Below, in pieces: positions 1 to 9,080 of a DNA stretch of 64,000 nt; within the stretch, counting starts at the first letter, position 1, and every line of letters starts with the position of its first letter. A model generated the notes under the pieces. The model saw only the letters and a list, made by a program, of their open reading frames with translations, was not told the origin of the DNA and ran no database searches. Location: contig JBLHVI010000008.1 of assembly GCA_047630175.1 (NCBI GenBank), positions 34,621 to 98,620 on the forward strand. Direction: 5' to 3'. The translations under genes and the position numbers were made by a program. The stretch comes from UBA4582 sp047630175 (GTDB lineage Bacteria > Pseudomonadota > Gammaproteobacteria > Pseudomonadales > Azotimanducaceae).

Positions 1-285
1 TCGTTTGTGGTGGCCAATTTTTCAGCCGCTTTTCGATACGTGGGTCTCATAATAAAGCAATGCTAGCCCTGAATGTAGATCGTTCATATGTTGTCGAGCG
101 TGCGTCGAGCTCTCTCCAGCGAAATTTGTTGCTCTTGGTGATTTTTCATCGTGTTGGTGTGCGGTAAATAGGCTGTCATTGTTGTCGCGCTTATAGCGCT
201 AATAGCGCCAGAGCGGCCTTGTCAGGCTAGTCGGGGTTTTAGCTGGGGAGCAAAGTAAAACAATCACTTGCATTCTGACCTCAAA
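1..285. other. Left-edge region without a recognisable gene
   Basis: I see no supportable coding sequence here. A reading frame on the minus strand begins with ATG at position 50 and runs off the left edge (it would start MRPTYRKAAEKL), but only 16 codons are visible and there is no clear ribosome binding site. Short GC-rich palindromic stretches (around 191-210) occur but match nothing I know. The 3' end of the region leads into the feoAB promoter. Confidence 0.4.
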
Positions 286-300
286 TGATAATAATTCTCA
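286..300. promoter_or_regulatory. Fur box upstream of feoAB
   Basis: The 15 bases TGATAATAATTCTCA match the 7-1-7 Fur inverted repeat TGATAATnATTATCA at 13 of 14 defined positions. The site lies about 60 bases before feoA, where ferric uptake regulator sites repress ferrous iron transport genes in gammaproteobacteria. Iron-dependent repression of feoAB is inferred from this match and from the known biology of Fur. Confidence 0.8.
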
Positions 301-357
301 ATCACACTAACAAAGGCGAGGTTCGATATCTCACTAAGATGTCGACGAGCATTGATT

Positions 358-588
358 ATGACTCTGGCGGAAATGAAACAGGCAAGCCACTGCCGCGTTC
401 TTACAGCGGCGGCGGGTAGTGGCGAGATTCAAAGTCGACTTTATGCCCTGGGCCTTTACCCAGGCGTTGTCGTCGATGTGCTGCGTTTTGCGCCAGCAGG
501 TGACCCCATTCAGGTACGCGTTGGTACCACATTGCTCAGTATCCGTAAGCAAGAAGCGCGATTGATCGCGGTAGAGCCAGTTTTATGA
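358..588 (+). CDS. feoA: Ferrous iron transport protein A (FeoA)
   Basis: A small SH3-like cytosolic protein of 76 residues that supports Fe2+ uptake by FeoB. The sequence has the FeoA pattern: an N-terminal stretch, the central RLYALGLYPGVVVDVLRFAP segment, and a C-terminal strand ending in ISIRKQEA-like residues (LLSIRKQEARLI), at normal family length. ATG at 358 is preferred; an in-frame TTG two codons upstream is possible. Its TGA overlaps the ATG of feoB, so the two are translationally coupled. A Fur box precedes it. I see no feoC in the window. Identification is firm from the sequence pattern and from the feoB partner. Confidence 0.93.
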   Translation: MTLAEMKQASHCRVLTAAAGSGEIQSRLYALGLYPGVVVDVLRFAPAGDPIQVRVGTTLLSIRKQEARLIAVEPVL

Positions 589-2711
589 CAATGCTAAAAC
601 TCGCCCTGATCGGTAATCCCAACTGCGGCAAGACCACGCTTTTTAATCATTTGACCGGCGCGCATCAGAAGGTCGGTAACTGGCCAGGCGTTACTGTCGA
701 GAAAAAGACAGGGGTTATGTTGCTCAACGGCGTTGAGGTTGAGGTCATTGACCTGCCGGGTATCTACTCCCTAGAGCAAGACTACATGGGTTTGGATGAA
801 CAGATTGCGCGGGAATTCCTCGAGCGTGAAGACTTCGACCTGGTCATCAATATCCTCGATGCGACCAATCTCGAGCGTAACTTAGTGTTGACCCAGCAGT
901 TGCTGGAGATTAGCGCCGATCTCATCGTTGCCTTGAACATGCTCGATGTTGCGCAGCAAAACGGTGTAGATATAGATGTTGAGGCACTGTCGGCCGAACT
1001 GGGGCTATCTGTCGCTCCCATCGTGGCGTCGCGCGGCACCGGTGTCGACGCTCTCAAGTCTGAGGTCAGTGCGCGCCTGACCGGTGGCCGCCAGGCACCT
1101 GTGACGCCATTACCGGAGACTGACGAAGCCACCGGCGAGAAACTCATTCGGCGCTATCACAAAGCGCGTCAGATGGTTGACGGTGTCGTGCAGATGACGC
1201 CTGTCGAGCATACGTTGACCGAGCAAATCGATCGTTGGGTCTTGAATCGTTGGCTCGGCATTCCGTTCTTTTTGTTCATGATGTATGCGATGTTCACGGT
1301 GGCGATTAGTGTCGGCGCTGTATTTATCGATTTCTTTGATATTCTGTTCGGCGCGGTATTTGTCGATAGCAGCCGCTGGCTGTTGCAGACCCTCGGTAGC
1401 CCAAGCTGGTTAGTGGTATTGTTGGCGGAGGGTCTCGGCGGTGGCATTCAGCTTGTAGCAACCTTTATACCTGTGATCGGTTTTTTGTTTCTGTGTTTGT
1501 CGATGTTGGAAGATTCTGGCTACATGTCGCGTGCGGCGTTTGTGGTTGATCGCTTGATGAGCAAGCTGGGCCTACCGGGTAATGCCTTTGTGCCACTCAT
1601 TGTCGGCTTCGGCTGTAACGTACCGTCGGTAATGGCATCACGCACCCTCGGCCGCGATAGCGACCGGCTACTAACAATCGCAATGGCGCCTTTTATGTCT
1701 TGCGGTGCGCGTCTTACCGTCTACGCTCTGTTTGCTGCGGCATTCTTTCCCAGCAATGGTCAGAATATTGTGTTTTTGCTTTATCTCATGGGCATTGGCA
1801 TGGCCGTGCTGACGGGTTGGGTATTTCGCAAGCAAATTTTTGCCACAGAGATGACGCCGTCATTTCAAGAGATGCCGGCGTATCACCTGCCCGTTGCGCG
1901 TAATATTTTACTCACCACCTGGTTTCGACTCCGGGCCTTCGTGTTCCGTGCAGGAAAGACGATAGTGTTGGTGGTCATCGGGTTGAGTTTTTTGAATTCC
2001 ATCAGCACCGATGGCAGTTTCGGGCATTCTGACACGGACAAGTCCGCCTTGTCGGTGATCGGCAAGGCCATTACGCCGATCTTTACACCTATTGGTTTGA
2101 CCCAAGATAATTGGCCGGCCACGGTAGGTCTGTTCACCGGGTTGTTTGCCAAGGAGGCTGTAGTGGGTACGCTAGATGCGCTTTATAGCGGCGCCGATCC
2201 AGCCGCGGTTGAGGGTGCGCCAGATCTGATAGCGTTAGCCACCGAGGCGTTAATGTCTATCGTTTATAATGGCGCGGACTTGCTGGCTAACCTCGGAGAT
2301 CCCCTAGGCTTAGATATGGGTGACCTCAGTGATCAGGCAGTGGCTGCGGAAGGTCAGGGCGTTACCACGAGTACCTTATCGAACATGGCGAGTCTGTTTG
2401 GCAGTCCGCTGGCGGCATTTTCCTACCTGGTGTTTATTCTGCTCTATGCACCTTGCGTCGCCGTGCTTGGCGCTATCGCCAAAGAGGCCGGCTGGCGCTG
2501 GATGCTGCTGGTGTTCTCTTGGAGTACTGGTCTTGCGTATGTCACTGCCAGTGTCATCTACCAAGTTGGCAGCATGGCAGAGCATCCGGTATTTTCGCTG
2601 GCATGGTTGTTAGGCTGTTGTATTACGATGGCACTCGCCATAGCGTCATTAAAGCAGTTGGGTACTCGGGCGCTGCCAAAGAATTTAATTCCTGTTGTTC
2701 AGGTGAATTAG
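585..2711 (+). CDS. feoB: Ferrous iron transporter FeoB
   Basis: Inner-membrane Fe2+ transporter with an N-terminal GTPase. G1 is GNPNCGKTT (residues 9-17), G3 is DLPG, G4 is NMLD within VALNMLDVA, and G5 lies near ASRGTGV. The membrane part carries both Gate motifs, including GFGCNVPSVMASRTL with the conserved cysteine and PFMSCGARLTVYALF. At 708 residues it is slightly shorter than E. coli FeoB, mainly at the C-terminus. It overlaps feoA by four bases (ATGA) and shares its Fur-regulated promoter. Downstream there is only a short hairpin (AGATGC/GCATCT, 2723-2739) before the convergent MFS gene. Confidence 0.96.
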   Translation: MTMLKLALIGNPNCGKTTLFNHLTGAHQKVGNWPGVTVEKKTGVMLLNGVEVEVIDLPGIYSLEQDYMGLDEQIAREFLEREDFDLVINILDATNLERNLVLTQQLLEISADLIVALNMLDVAQQNGVDIDVEALSAELGLSVAPIVASRGTGVDALKSEVSARLTGGRQAPVTPLPETDEATGEKLIRRYHKARQMVDGVVQMTPVEHTLTEQIDRWVLNRWLGIPFFLFMMYAMFTVAISVGAVFIDFFDILFGAVFVDSSRWLLQTLGSPSWLVVLLAEGLGGGIQLVATFIPVIGFLFLCLSMLEDSGYMSRAAFVVDRLMSKLGLPGNAFVPLIVGFGCNVPSVMASRTLGRDSDRLLTIAMAPFMSCGARLTVYALFAAAFFPSNGQNIVFLLYLMGIGMAVLTGWVFRKQIFATEMTPSFQEMPAYHLPVARNILLTTWFRLRAFVFRAGKTIVLVVIGLSFLNSISTDGSFGHSDTDKSALSVIGKAITPIFTPIGLTQDNWPATVGLFTGLFAKEAVVGTLDALYSGADPAAVEGAPDLIALATEALMSIVYNGADLLANLGDPLGLDMGDLSDQAVAAEGQGVTTSTLSNMASLFGSPLAAFSYLVFILLYAPCVAVLGAIAKEAGWRWMLLVFSWSTGLAYVTASVIYQVGSMAEHPVFSLAWLLGCCITMALAIASLKQLGTRALPKNLIPVVQVN

Positions 2712-2746
2712 TGCGTGTAGCGAGATGCATAGCGCATCTGCGATGA

Positions 2747-4015
2747 TCAACTGACAGGCTTACGCAAACAGGCGAGCATTACGGCGGACAGCAGGTTAGC
2801 ACTGCCGACAACCAAAATGGCGCCATCATAGTTGCCGATGACGTCGAAGTAGTAAGACGTTGCTAGTGGCGCGCCGGCGGTTAGCAGTATCGAAAATGGT
2901 AGCGCTGCACTGCGAACGGCGCCGAGATAGCGGCGGCCGAAGAACGATGCCCAAATAACTTCTTGCAAGGGAATCATGCCGCCCCAGCCAAGGCCTAAAA
3001 CGGCAAATCCCACGTACGCCCAGGTAAGAGACCCCGCCTGCACGGCAAAAACAATGATAAATAGTGACAGGCCCGTCAATCCAGCGCTGATTGAGGCGAG
3101 TGGCCGTGCATCGAGGCCATCGATCAACCAGCCCCAGACTGGCTTTGATAATAATGCCGGAATTGACGCGATGGTAATCATCAAGGCAGCGGTAGTCCTT
3201 GAATACCCGGCGTCCGTCATCATCGGTACCGTTTGCAGTAACATAACTTGAATAGTGATGCCGAACAGGCCAAACGCCAGTACCAACAAATAAAACGTTG
3301 GGTTGGTCATGGCTTGGCGTCGGGTCATCGAGTTATCGAAGTCCAGTAGTGCCCGGGCGTTCTTACCCAAGGCAACGTCTTGTAGAGAATGGCCATCGGG
3401 GCGCAGACCATAATCCTCAGGTGTCCTGCGCATCACAAGCGCTGCGGGGGTGATCAGAACGACGGTGCCTAGGGCTAGAATTTGCCAAGTAGTCCGCCAG
3501 CCGTGAACGTCGATCAACCAGGACGCCAGGGGTGTGAGCAGTACACCAGCGAACGACACCCCCATTGCTGCCAGCGCGATGGCCCGGCCACGAAAATTAA
3601 CAAACCACTTGGCCAGAGTAACATTGACAACGAGGTTGCCGATCATTGCAGCGCCGAGTGTCAGAACGATACCGTTGAGAATCACCCAATGCCACAAGGT
3701 TTGAACCTGTGATAACAGGCCCAAGGCCAGTCCGAGAATTGCGGTGCCGGCTAGCATAAAGCGCCGGGCGCCAAGACGATCGACGTAGCTACCGATAAAG
3801 AAGCCCGTCATGGCCATCATGATCTGGCCCAGACTGCGCGGCAGCGTAAACTCGGTTCGGGTCCAGCCGAGACTCTCGGTCATGGGTATCATGAAGGGGC
3901 CGATGACATAGTTCTGCATGCCGATAGCCACAAACTGAGCGATAAACGCCGCAACAATCAGCCAGTAGCCGTAAAAAATAGGGGTGTTGGCTGGGGTGCC
4001 TGTAACTTGATGCAT
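2747..4015 (-). CDS. MFS transporter, monocarboxylate/oxalate-formate type
   Basis: Twelve-helix major facilitator protein of 422 residues in the inner membrane. The start MHQVTGTPANTPIFYGYWLIVAAF and the early segment GPFMIPMTESLGWTRTEF are typical of the MCT/OxlT-like MFS group, which moves small organic anions. Helices alternate with short loops and the usual cytosolic basic loop follows helix 2 (DRLGARRFML). The substrate cannot be read from the sequence. It stands alone, convergent with feoB and divergent from the SPOR gene, so context gives no clue. MFS membership is sure; the substrate class is only a similarity impression. Confidence 0.85.
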   Translation of the reverse strand: MHQVTGTPANTPIFYGYWLIVAAFIAQFVAIGMQNYVIGPFMIPMTESLGWTRTEFTLPRSLGQIMMAMTGFFIGSYVDRLGARRFMLAGTAILGLALGLLSQVQTLWHWVILNGIVLTLGAAMIGNLVVNVTLAKWFVNFRGRAIALAAMGVSFAGVLLTPLASWLIDVHGWRTTWQILALGTVVLITPAALVMRRTPEDYGLRPDGHSLQDVALGKNARALLDFDNSMTRRQAMTNPTFYLLVLAFGLFGITIQVMLLQTVPMMTDAGYSRTTAALMITIASIPALLSKPVWGWLIDGLDARPLASISAGLTGLSLFIIVFAVQAGSLTWAYVGFAVLGLGWGGMIPLQEVIWASFFGRRYLGAVRSAALPFSILLTAGAPLATSYYFDVIGNYDGAILVVGSANLLSAVMLACLRKPVS

Positions 4016-4160
4016 AAGCGTTGGACTGGTTGACGACGGCGTCGATGGTAGCAGTTTGTAAGGGACACGCGGTAGATTTGCAGTTTCTTAAGATAATGTC
4101 TGCGATTAGCCGATCCTTTGGGTTAGTATGCGCGGAAATTTTCCTTGGAAGTCGCATCAC

Positions 4161-4862
4161 ATGCTGAATATATTTTGCTCATCCCGGTTGGCGAGTATCG
4201 CTGACACCCGTGTGATGGCATTCTGCGTAACAGTTGTCTGCCTTTGCATGACTACGATGCCGGCATTGGCGGCAGACAACACAAATGACTATTGGGTTGT
4301 GGGTAGCTATAAAACGCTGGCCAGTGCTGAGTTGGAACGCGAGCGCATCGCGCGCTTGACGTCTGAGCATGTTGAAATGGCGGCTTTCGATCTTGATGGT
4401 CGAGCGGCTGAGTTAACAACAGGTCAGTCAGTCGCTTACCGCGATGGCGCGGCTAATATTCGGTTGCTGATACGTCAGAGGATGGAACGCTTAGTGCAGC
4501 GTGAAGAACTGGTGTCAAATGGCCTAGCGGTTTGGCGTCTAAGCGTTGACGACCACCAGATAAGTCAGTTCAAGGCGTCTGTTGCCGCCCGCGGGGAGAC
4601 GCTCACGCGTGAATACTGGCTCGTACTGGGGAGTTTTCATGGACCAGACCGTGCCCGTAATCAACGTGACAGCCTGCTAAAAGCTGGGATAGATTCCGTG
4701 ACACTGCATCGGCTTGAGGCCGATGGTCGTTACTATTTCCGGGTTGATCATGGTCCCTTTGACCGGATTATTGCCGCGCAACGACAGCGTTTTATCGATC
4801 AGGGTATTACCGGCGCCTTCTGGACGCGGGTACGTGGCACAGCGTTAGTGGACGTTGAGTAA
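4161..4862 (+). CDS. Exported SPOR-domain protein
   Basis: A 233-residue protein with an N-terminal hydrophobic signal segment (FCVTVVCLCMTTMPALA, cleavage near ALA-AD) and a C-terminal SPOR-like fold (REYWLVLGSFHGPDRARNQRD to about ITGAFWTRV). A weaker SPOR-like unit follows the signal (DYWVVGSYKTLASAELERERI), so the protein may hold two copies. SPOR domains bind denuded septal peptidoglycan, which suggests a periplasmic or envelope role in division or wall remodelling. ATG at 4161 is chosen over an in-frame start at 4128; an ATG at 4215 would also keep the signal peptide. The ligand is not certain. Confidence 0.7.
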   Translation: MLNIFCSSRLASIADTRVMAFCVTVVCLCMTTMPALAADNTNDYWVVGSYKTLASAELERERIARLTSEHVEMAAFDLDGRAAELTTGQSVAYRDGAANIRLLIRQRMERLVQREELVSNGLAVWRLSVDDHQISQFKASVAARGETLTREYWLVLGSFHGPDRARNQRDSLLKAGIDSVTLHRLEADGRYYFRVDHGPFDRIIAAQRQRFIDQGITGAFWTRVRGTALVDVE

Positions 4863-4991
4863 CGCAATTTATTAATACCTATGCGATTGTGACTCGCACG
4901 TTTACGCGGCCTCAGCAGACATAAGCTGGTATAAGAAACCGGCTGGAATTGCCTAGGTAAAAATGCAAAGATAGGCGCTTCTTCGAAATCA

Positions 4992-6143
4992 GTGGTACTT
5001 GTGGATATACGAACCAAACTAGCGCTCGCCCTCGTTTTTGTGTCTCTTTTGAGCATGGCGTTGCTAGGCACGTTCGCCTATCAAACCTCTGCTGGATTGT
5101 TGCAGGAAATTTCCGTCCGCCAACTGGACGCCCTCGCTGAGAGTAAGAAACGCGACCTAGTCAAAGTCCAAGAAGGCTGGCGCGACCAGTTGCGCCTGAT
5201 TCGCAGTCGCACAGATTTGCGCGATAACCTGCAGCGCTATTTTGTCAGCCAAGATATTACAGCGCTTGACCGCGTCAGAGAGATCATCGAGAACGCGGTC
5301 ACGGCGACAGACAATCTGGATCGTATCGATATCCTTGATTTGGCTGGCAATGAGATTGTTGGATTCGGGCAAGTCGAGCGGCCTCATGAGCATGATATGC
5401 CCCTCGATAGCCAAGCGATCACGTATGGCGGCTCTTATGTCACCGAGTCAGGTAGCCTGCGCGTGATGTTTACAAGTCTACTTAATATCGATGGCCAAGG
5501 CATTGGCGCTATCGAAGTGATCTTTGATGGCTTAGATCTGTATTCGGTGACGGGCAACTACACCGGCTTAGGTGAAACTGGCGAGTCAGTGGTCGTCAAG
5601 CAAGACGGTAATTCAGTGTTAGTTTTGAATCCTGTACGGCATGATGACGAGGGCAAGTTCCGCCGCCTGTCGAACGAGCAAGTGTCTGTGCCCATTAGGC
5701 GCGTACTCAGTGGCGAAGATTTTGTTTTCGACGAGAGCGTTAAAGACTATCGAGATGTTGATGTCTGGGCGGCAACCCGTTACCTAGAAGATTTGCAGTG
5801 GGGGTTGATCGTTAAGGTTGATGCGGCCGAAGAAGCAAAGCGGGCGAATCAACTACGTGAAGCGATGATTGATATCGCGCTCGCGTTATCGGCCTTCGCT
5901 ATTATCGGTGGGACATTGCTCGGCTTGTACCTGGCGCGGCCGATACATGACCTTGCGTTGTTGGTTGAGCGTGTGCGTGAAGGTGAACTGACACTGCGCG
6001 CCGACGCCTCGGGTGATGACGAGATCGCTTATCTGGCTGAGTCCGTCAACGAGTTGTTAGATCACTTGCAAAAAGAAAATCCGAAAATGCTTGGCGCGCA
6101 ATCGAAATCAGGTGCGCAAACACAGCCGGGTACTGCTGACTAA
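4992..6143 (+). CDS. Cache-HAMP membrane sensor without output domain
   Basis: Membrane protein of 383 residues: helix 1 at about 7-28, a periplasmic sensor region at about 30-290 resembling dCache/CHASE-type input domains (segments such as LDRIDILDLAGNEIVGFG and GIGAIEVIFDGL), helix 2 at about 295-318 (LALSAFAIIGGTLLGLYLA), and a HAMP linker starting at RPIHDLALLVERVREGEL. The chain stops about 25 residues after HAMP with a Gln/Ser/Gly-rich tail, so no kinase, GGDEF or methyl-accepting domain is present. GTG at 4992 is the likely start, GTG at 5001 the alternative. Its TAA overlaps the ATG of the exchanger gene by one base, implying coupled translation and perhaps a direct sensor-transporter partnership. 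Confidence 0.75.
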   Translation: MVLVDIRTKLALALVFVSLLSMALLGTFAYQTSAGLLQEISVRQLDALAESKKRDLVKVQEGWRDQLRLIRSRTDLRDNLQRYFVSQDITALDRVREIIENAVTATDNLDRIDILDLAGNEIVGFGQVERPHEHDMPLDSQAITYGGSYVTESGSLRVMFTSLLNIDGQGIGAIEVIFDGLDLYSVTGNYTGLGETGESVVVKQDGNSVLVLNPVRHDDEGKFRRLSNEQVSVPIRRVLSGEDFVFDESVKDYRDVDVWAATRYLEDLQWGLIVKVDAAEEAKRANQLREAMIDIALALSAFAIIGGTLLGLYLARPIHDLALLVERVREGELTLRADASGDDEIAYLAESVNELLDHLQKENPKMLGAQSKSGAQTQPGTAD

Positions 6144-7093
6144 TGCCCGAGACACTAGATTTCCTAAAGCTCTTTGGTGGTTTTGTCTATCTCTTGATGG
6201 GTGGTGACTTGTTGGTGCGTGGTGCCCTAGGGCTGGCGCGCGAGAGCAAAATCCCGCCGATGGTCGTGGGACTGACAGTAGTCGCTATGGGGACCTCGGC
6301 GCCAGAGCTGATGGTGTCGTCAGTTTCCGCTCTAACGGGTTTTCCAGGGATTGCTGTGGGCAATATCATAGGCAGTAATATCGCTAACGTACTGTTGGTT
6401 ATTGGTGTCCCCGTGTTAATCCACCCTATAGTCTGCGATCAAGCTGGTCTCGGTAAACAGACGGGTTTGATGGTGGCGGTCTGTGTATTGTTTATTGTCC
6501 TTTGCGTGTTCCAACCGGTTACTTTCTGGGAAGGCGTCTTGCTGGTGTCGCTACTCGGCGGTTTTTTGTTTCTGGCAACTCGTGGCTCAGACTTGGTGCC
6601 GAGTCTCGATGATGCGGAAGAGGAACTTGAGCGAGTGTTGGGATTACCGGGTAAGTCCATCACCATCGTCGTGTTTATCATTCTCGGTATTATTGCGCTG
6701 CCTTTAGGGGCTGATTTAGTGGTTGAGGGTGCCGCGGGCCTGGCGGCTAATTGGGGTGTCTCAGAAGCCGTGATCGGCTTAAGTTTGATTGCGCTGGGCA
6801 CTTCACTGCCGGAGTTAAGCACCACCGTTATCGCCGCATTCCACAAAAGCTCTGATGTTGCTATAGGCAATGTGGTCGGCAGTAACGTGTTTAATATTCT
6901 CGCCATCTTCGGTATCACTGCTTTACTCACAGATATCCCGGTAGACCCGGCTTTTCTGACCCTCGATGTCTGGATAATGCTGGGTAGTTCAGTGCTGTTG
7001 CTGCTGTTTGTATTGTTCAAGGCCACCATCGGAAAAGCATGGGGCGTCGCGTTGCTCGCGGCTTACTTGGGCTATATGGTATCGATCTACTGA
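6143..7093 (+). CDS. Ca2+/Na+ (cation) antiporter, YrbG type
   Basis: Ten-helix inner-membrane exchanger of the CaCA family, 316 residues, which is normal for bacterial YrbG-like members. Both alpha repeats are visible: alpha-1 around VVGLTVVAMGTSAPELMVS with GNIIGSNIANV, and alpha-2 around VIGLSLIALGTSLPELSTT with GNVVGSNVFNI. Both GTS-PEL signatures that bind cations are intact. A short acidic loop (DDAEEELERVLG) joins the halves. It starts inside the stop of the upstream cache-HAMP sensor (TAATG), so the two are made together. The exact ion (Ca2+, Na+ or K+) is not shown by the sequence. Confidence 0.92.
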   Translation: MPETLDFLKLFGGFVYLLMGGDLLVRGALGLARESKIPPMVVGLTVVAMGTSAPELMVSSVSALTGFPGIAVGNIIGSNIANVLLVIGVPVLIHPIVCDQAGLGKQTGLMVAVCVLFIVLCVFQPVTFWEGVLLVSLLGGFLFLATRGSDLVPSLDDAEEELERVLGLPGKSITIVVFIILGIIALPLGADLVVEGAAGLAANWGVSEAVIGLSLIALGTSLPELSTTVIAAFHKSSDVAIGNVVGSNVFNILAIFGITALLTDIPVDPAFLTLDVWIMLGSSVLLLLFVLFKATIGKAWGVALLAAYLGYMVSIY

Positions 7094-7273
7094 TTGGGGT
7101 GGAGGGCCTTGGCGGTAAACTTAATTGTTCGGGCTGCCACTCGTTGGGCTACTTAACGCGAGGTTTGGTTGTCGTCACTGCGCCCGAAAAACACCTCGCC
7201 GAGTCGGTCTGCATTGACAGGTAAAGTAACGGCGTTTGTAGCACGATTGACGCTCAAATAGGAGGCAGCTGTC

Positions 7274-7306
7274 ATGCAGCAAAGCAGGCAGGTCAGAGCT
7301 TGTTAA
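7274..7306 (+). CDS. Ten-codon leader peptide upstream of SulP gene
   Basis: ATG at 7274 follows a perfect Shine-Dalgarno AGGAGG (7260-7265) with eight bases between. It encodes MQQSRQVRAC and stops at TAA 7304-7306, whose last A is the first base of the permease ATG (TAATG). The best ribosome binding site in the region therefore serves the leader, and the permease probably depends on re-initiation. There is no permease-specific Shine-Dalgarno. The peptide has no homology I know, so this is read from the sequence layout alone. Confidence 0.55.
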   Translation: MQQSRQVRAC

Positions 7307-9060
7307 TGCGCTGGTTAAACCGGGCACTACCATTGATGGCGTGGTGGCCTCAATACCGACTGGATGACTTCAGGGAAGACCTAGTCGCGGGTGTTGTCGT
7401 GTTGTTTATAACCGTGCCACAGGTCATTGCTTATGCATTTTTGGCGGGGCTGCCGCCTGAAACTGGCTTGTACGCGGCAATCATGGCTTTGCTGTGCTAT
7501 GCGGCGTTTGGCAGTTGTCGTACGTTGGCCGTCGGACCGACGGCTATTCTTGCCATGATGACGTTGGAATCGACCTCTGCGTTTGCGCAACCCGGCACAG
7601 CTGAATACGCGCTGTTGGCGGCAAAACTGGCGATGCTGACGGGTGGCATCTTGATCTTGCTACGTATCGTAAACTTTGGTGCGGTGATTAGTTTTCTTAG
7701 CCATGCGGTCGTAACGGGATTCATTACGGCGGCCGCGATCCTGATCATTGTTAATCAGATACCGCCCATACTGGGGTTAGTGCCAGCCAGCGATACAGGC
7801 ATTTGGGCAGTGATCGTTTATACGTTTACGCACGCTGGTGCACTCAATCTTGCTGCTTTGCTGATCGCCTTGGGTGCGATGTTACTGCTCTGGTTTTGCC
7901 GCTATCATCTTGCGAGTCTGTTGCATAAAACGCCTGTAAATCTGCGTTTAATCAACAGTCTGGTGCGATCAGCGCCCATGTATGCGGTGATGATGTCAAT
8001 ATTGATTGTATGGTCTATGAGTCTTGCCGGCGCTGATGGTGTGGCGGTAGTTGGTGTAATACCCAGTCAGATGCCGGCCTTGGCCGAGGTCACATTGAGC
8101 CTGCATGACATTGAAACGCTAGCGCCCTCAGCGTGCCTGATGGCGATGGTTATTTTTATGGAAAGTACCTCCATCGGCGCGGCGGTTGCTAGCAAACGCC
8201 GCGAGAAAATCGAACCAAATCAGGAGTTGATTGGTTTGGGCTTGGCGAACCTAGGTTCATCTATTGTGGGTGGGTTCCCTGTCGCTGGAAGCTTTGCACG
8301 CACCATTGTCAATTTCAGCGCGGGCGCTGTCACGCCCATGGCGTCAGTGGTCACGTGTGTTCTGGTGATTATCACGCTTATTTGGTTTGCGCCGTTGTTT
8401 TACTATTTGCCGAAAGCGGTGCTAGCGGCGATTATTGTCATGTCTGCGGTGCAGTTGATTGATTTGCCGGGGATCAAAAAAACCTTCAGCTTTAATCGTA
8501 TTGATTCGGTGACGTTTACACTGACGTTCCTGGCTGTGCTAGGGCTGGGCGTCGAGGCGGGTATTCTTGCGGGTATCGCCGTGTCTTTTGTCCTGCTGAT
8601 TCGCAGTAGCAGTAAACCCCACATTGCGGTGGTGGGTCGCGTCGGCAAGACTGAGCACTTCCGCAATGTTCTGCGCCATGACGTGCTGACATCTCCGCGG
8701 GTTTTGGCCTTACGCATTGATGAAAGTCTGTATTTTGTGAATACCCGTTATATCGAAACATTTTTGTTTAATGAGGTTGCAGCGCGCAAAGAGATTAAAC
8801 ATGTGGTGCTGATCTGTACCGCTACCAATTTCATCGACACGAGCGGTCTTGAGATGCTCGAGTTGCTGCAAGACAATCTGGCTGAGGTTGGAGTCACTTT
8901 GCATTTGGCGGAAGTCAAAGGTGTGGTGATGGACAAGCTTAAAGAGACAGATTTTTATGCCAATATGCAAGGTCAGGTATACTTCACGACGGACATCGCC
9001 ATGAAGGACATCGCCATGAAGGACATTGCCATGAAGGATTTGGCGGACAGGGTTTTATAA
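7306..9060 (+). CDS. SulP family (SLC26) anion permease with STAS domain
   Basis: Inner-membrane anion transporter, 584 residues. The N-terminal signature YRLDDFREDLVAGVVVLF and VPQVIAYAFLAGLPPETGLYAA is diagnostic of SulP proteins (sulfate, bicarbonate or dicarboxylates). The membrane part reaches about residue 430. A cytosolic STAS domain follows (about 440-560) with the conserved loop FIDTSGLEMLELL. The C-terminus ends in a 15-base tandem repeat encoding repeated MKDIA. ATG at 7306 overlaps the leader stop; an in-frame TTG lies two codons before. Neighbours are hydrolases and give no substrate hint. Confidence 0.92.
   Translation: MRWLNRALPLMAWWPQYRLDDFREDLVAGVVVLFITVPQVIAYAFLAGLPPETGLYAAIMALLCYAAFGSCRTLAVGPTAILAMMTLESTSAFAQPGTAEYALLAAKLAMLTGGILILLRIVNFGAVISFLSHAVVTGFITAAAILIIVNQIPPILGLVPASDTGIWAVIVYTFTHAGALNLAALLIALGAMLLLWFCRYHLASLLHKTPVNLRLINSLVRSAPMYAVMMSILIVWSMSLAGADGVAVVGVIPSQMPALAEVTLSLHDIETLAPSACLMAMVIFMESTSIGAAVASKRREKIEPNQELIGLGLANLGSSIVGGFPVAGSFARTIVNFSAGAVTPMASVVTCVLVIITLIWFAPLFYYLPKAVLAAIIVMSAVQLIDLPGIKKTFSFNRIDSVTFTLTFLAVLGLGVEAGILAGIAVSFVLLIRSSSKPHIAVVGRVGKTEHFRNVLRHDVLTSPRVLALRIDESLYFVNTRYIETFLFNEVAARKEIKHVVLICTATNFIDTSGLEMLELLQDNLAEVGVTLHLAEVKGVVMDKLKETDFYANMQGQVYFTTDIAMKDIAMKDIAMKDLADRVL
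8991..9038 (+). repeat. 15-base tandem repeat in the 3' end of the SulP gene
   Basis: Three near-identical copies of GGACATCGCCATGAA start at 8991, 9006 and 9021 (one C/T difference), with a decayed fourth. Being a multiple of three, the repeat adds MKDIA units to the STAS tail without breaking the frame. This is a likely slippage or length-variation site. Confidence 0.9.
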
Positions 9061-9080
9061 CGAATCTTCGGGAGAGGAAA

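Noticed and set aside
3..168. Open frame entering from the left edge on the plus strand
   Set aside because: The translated sequence shows no family pattern and ends in a region without clear gene structure; too short to judge.
7039..7224. A 61-codon plus-strand frame
   Set aside because: It begins inside the exchanger gene in another frame and has no ribosome site or recognisable pattern.
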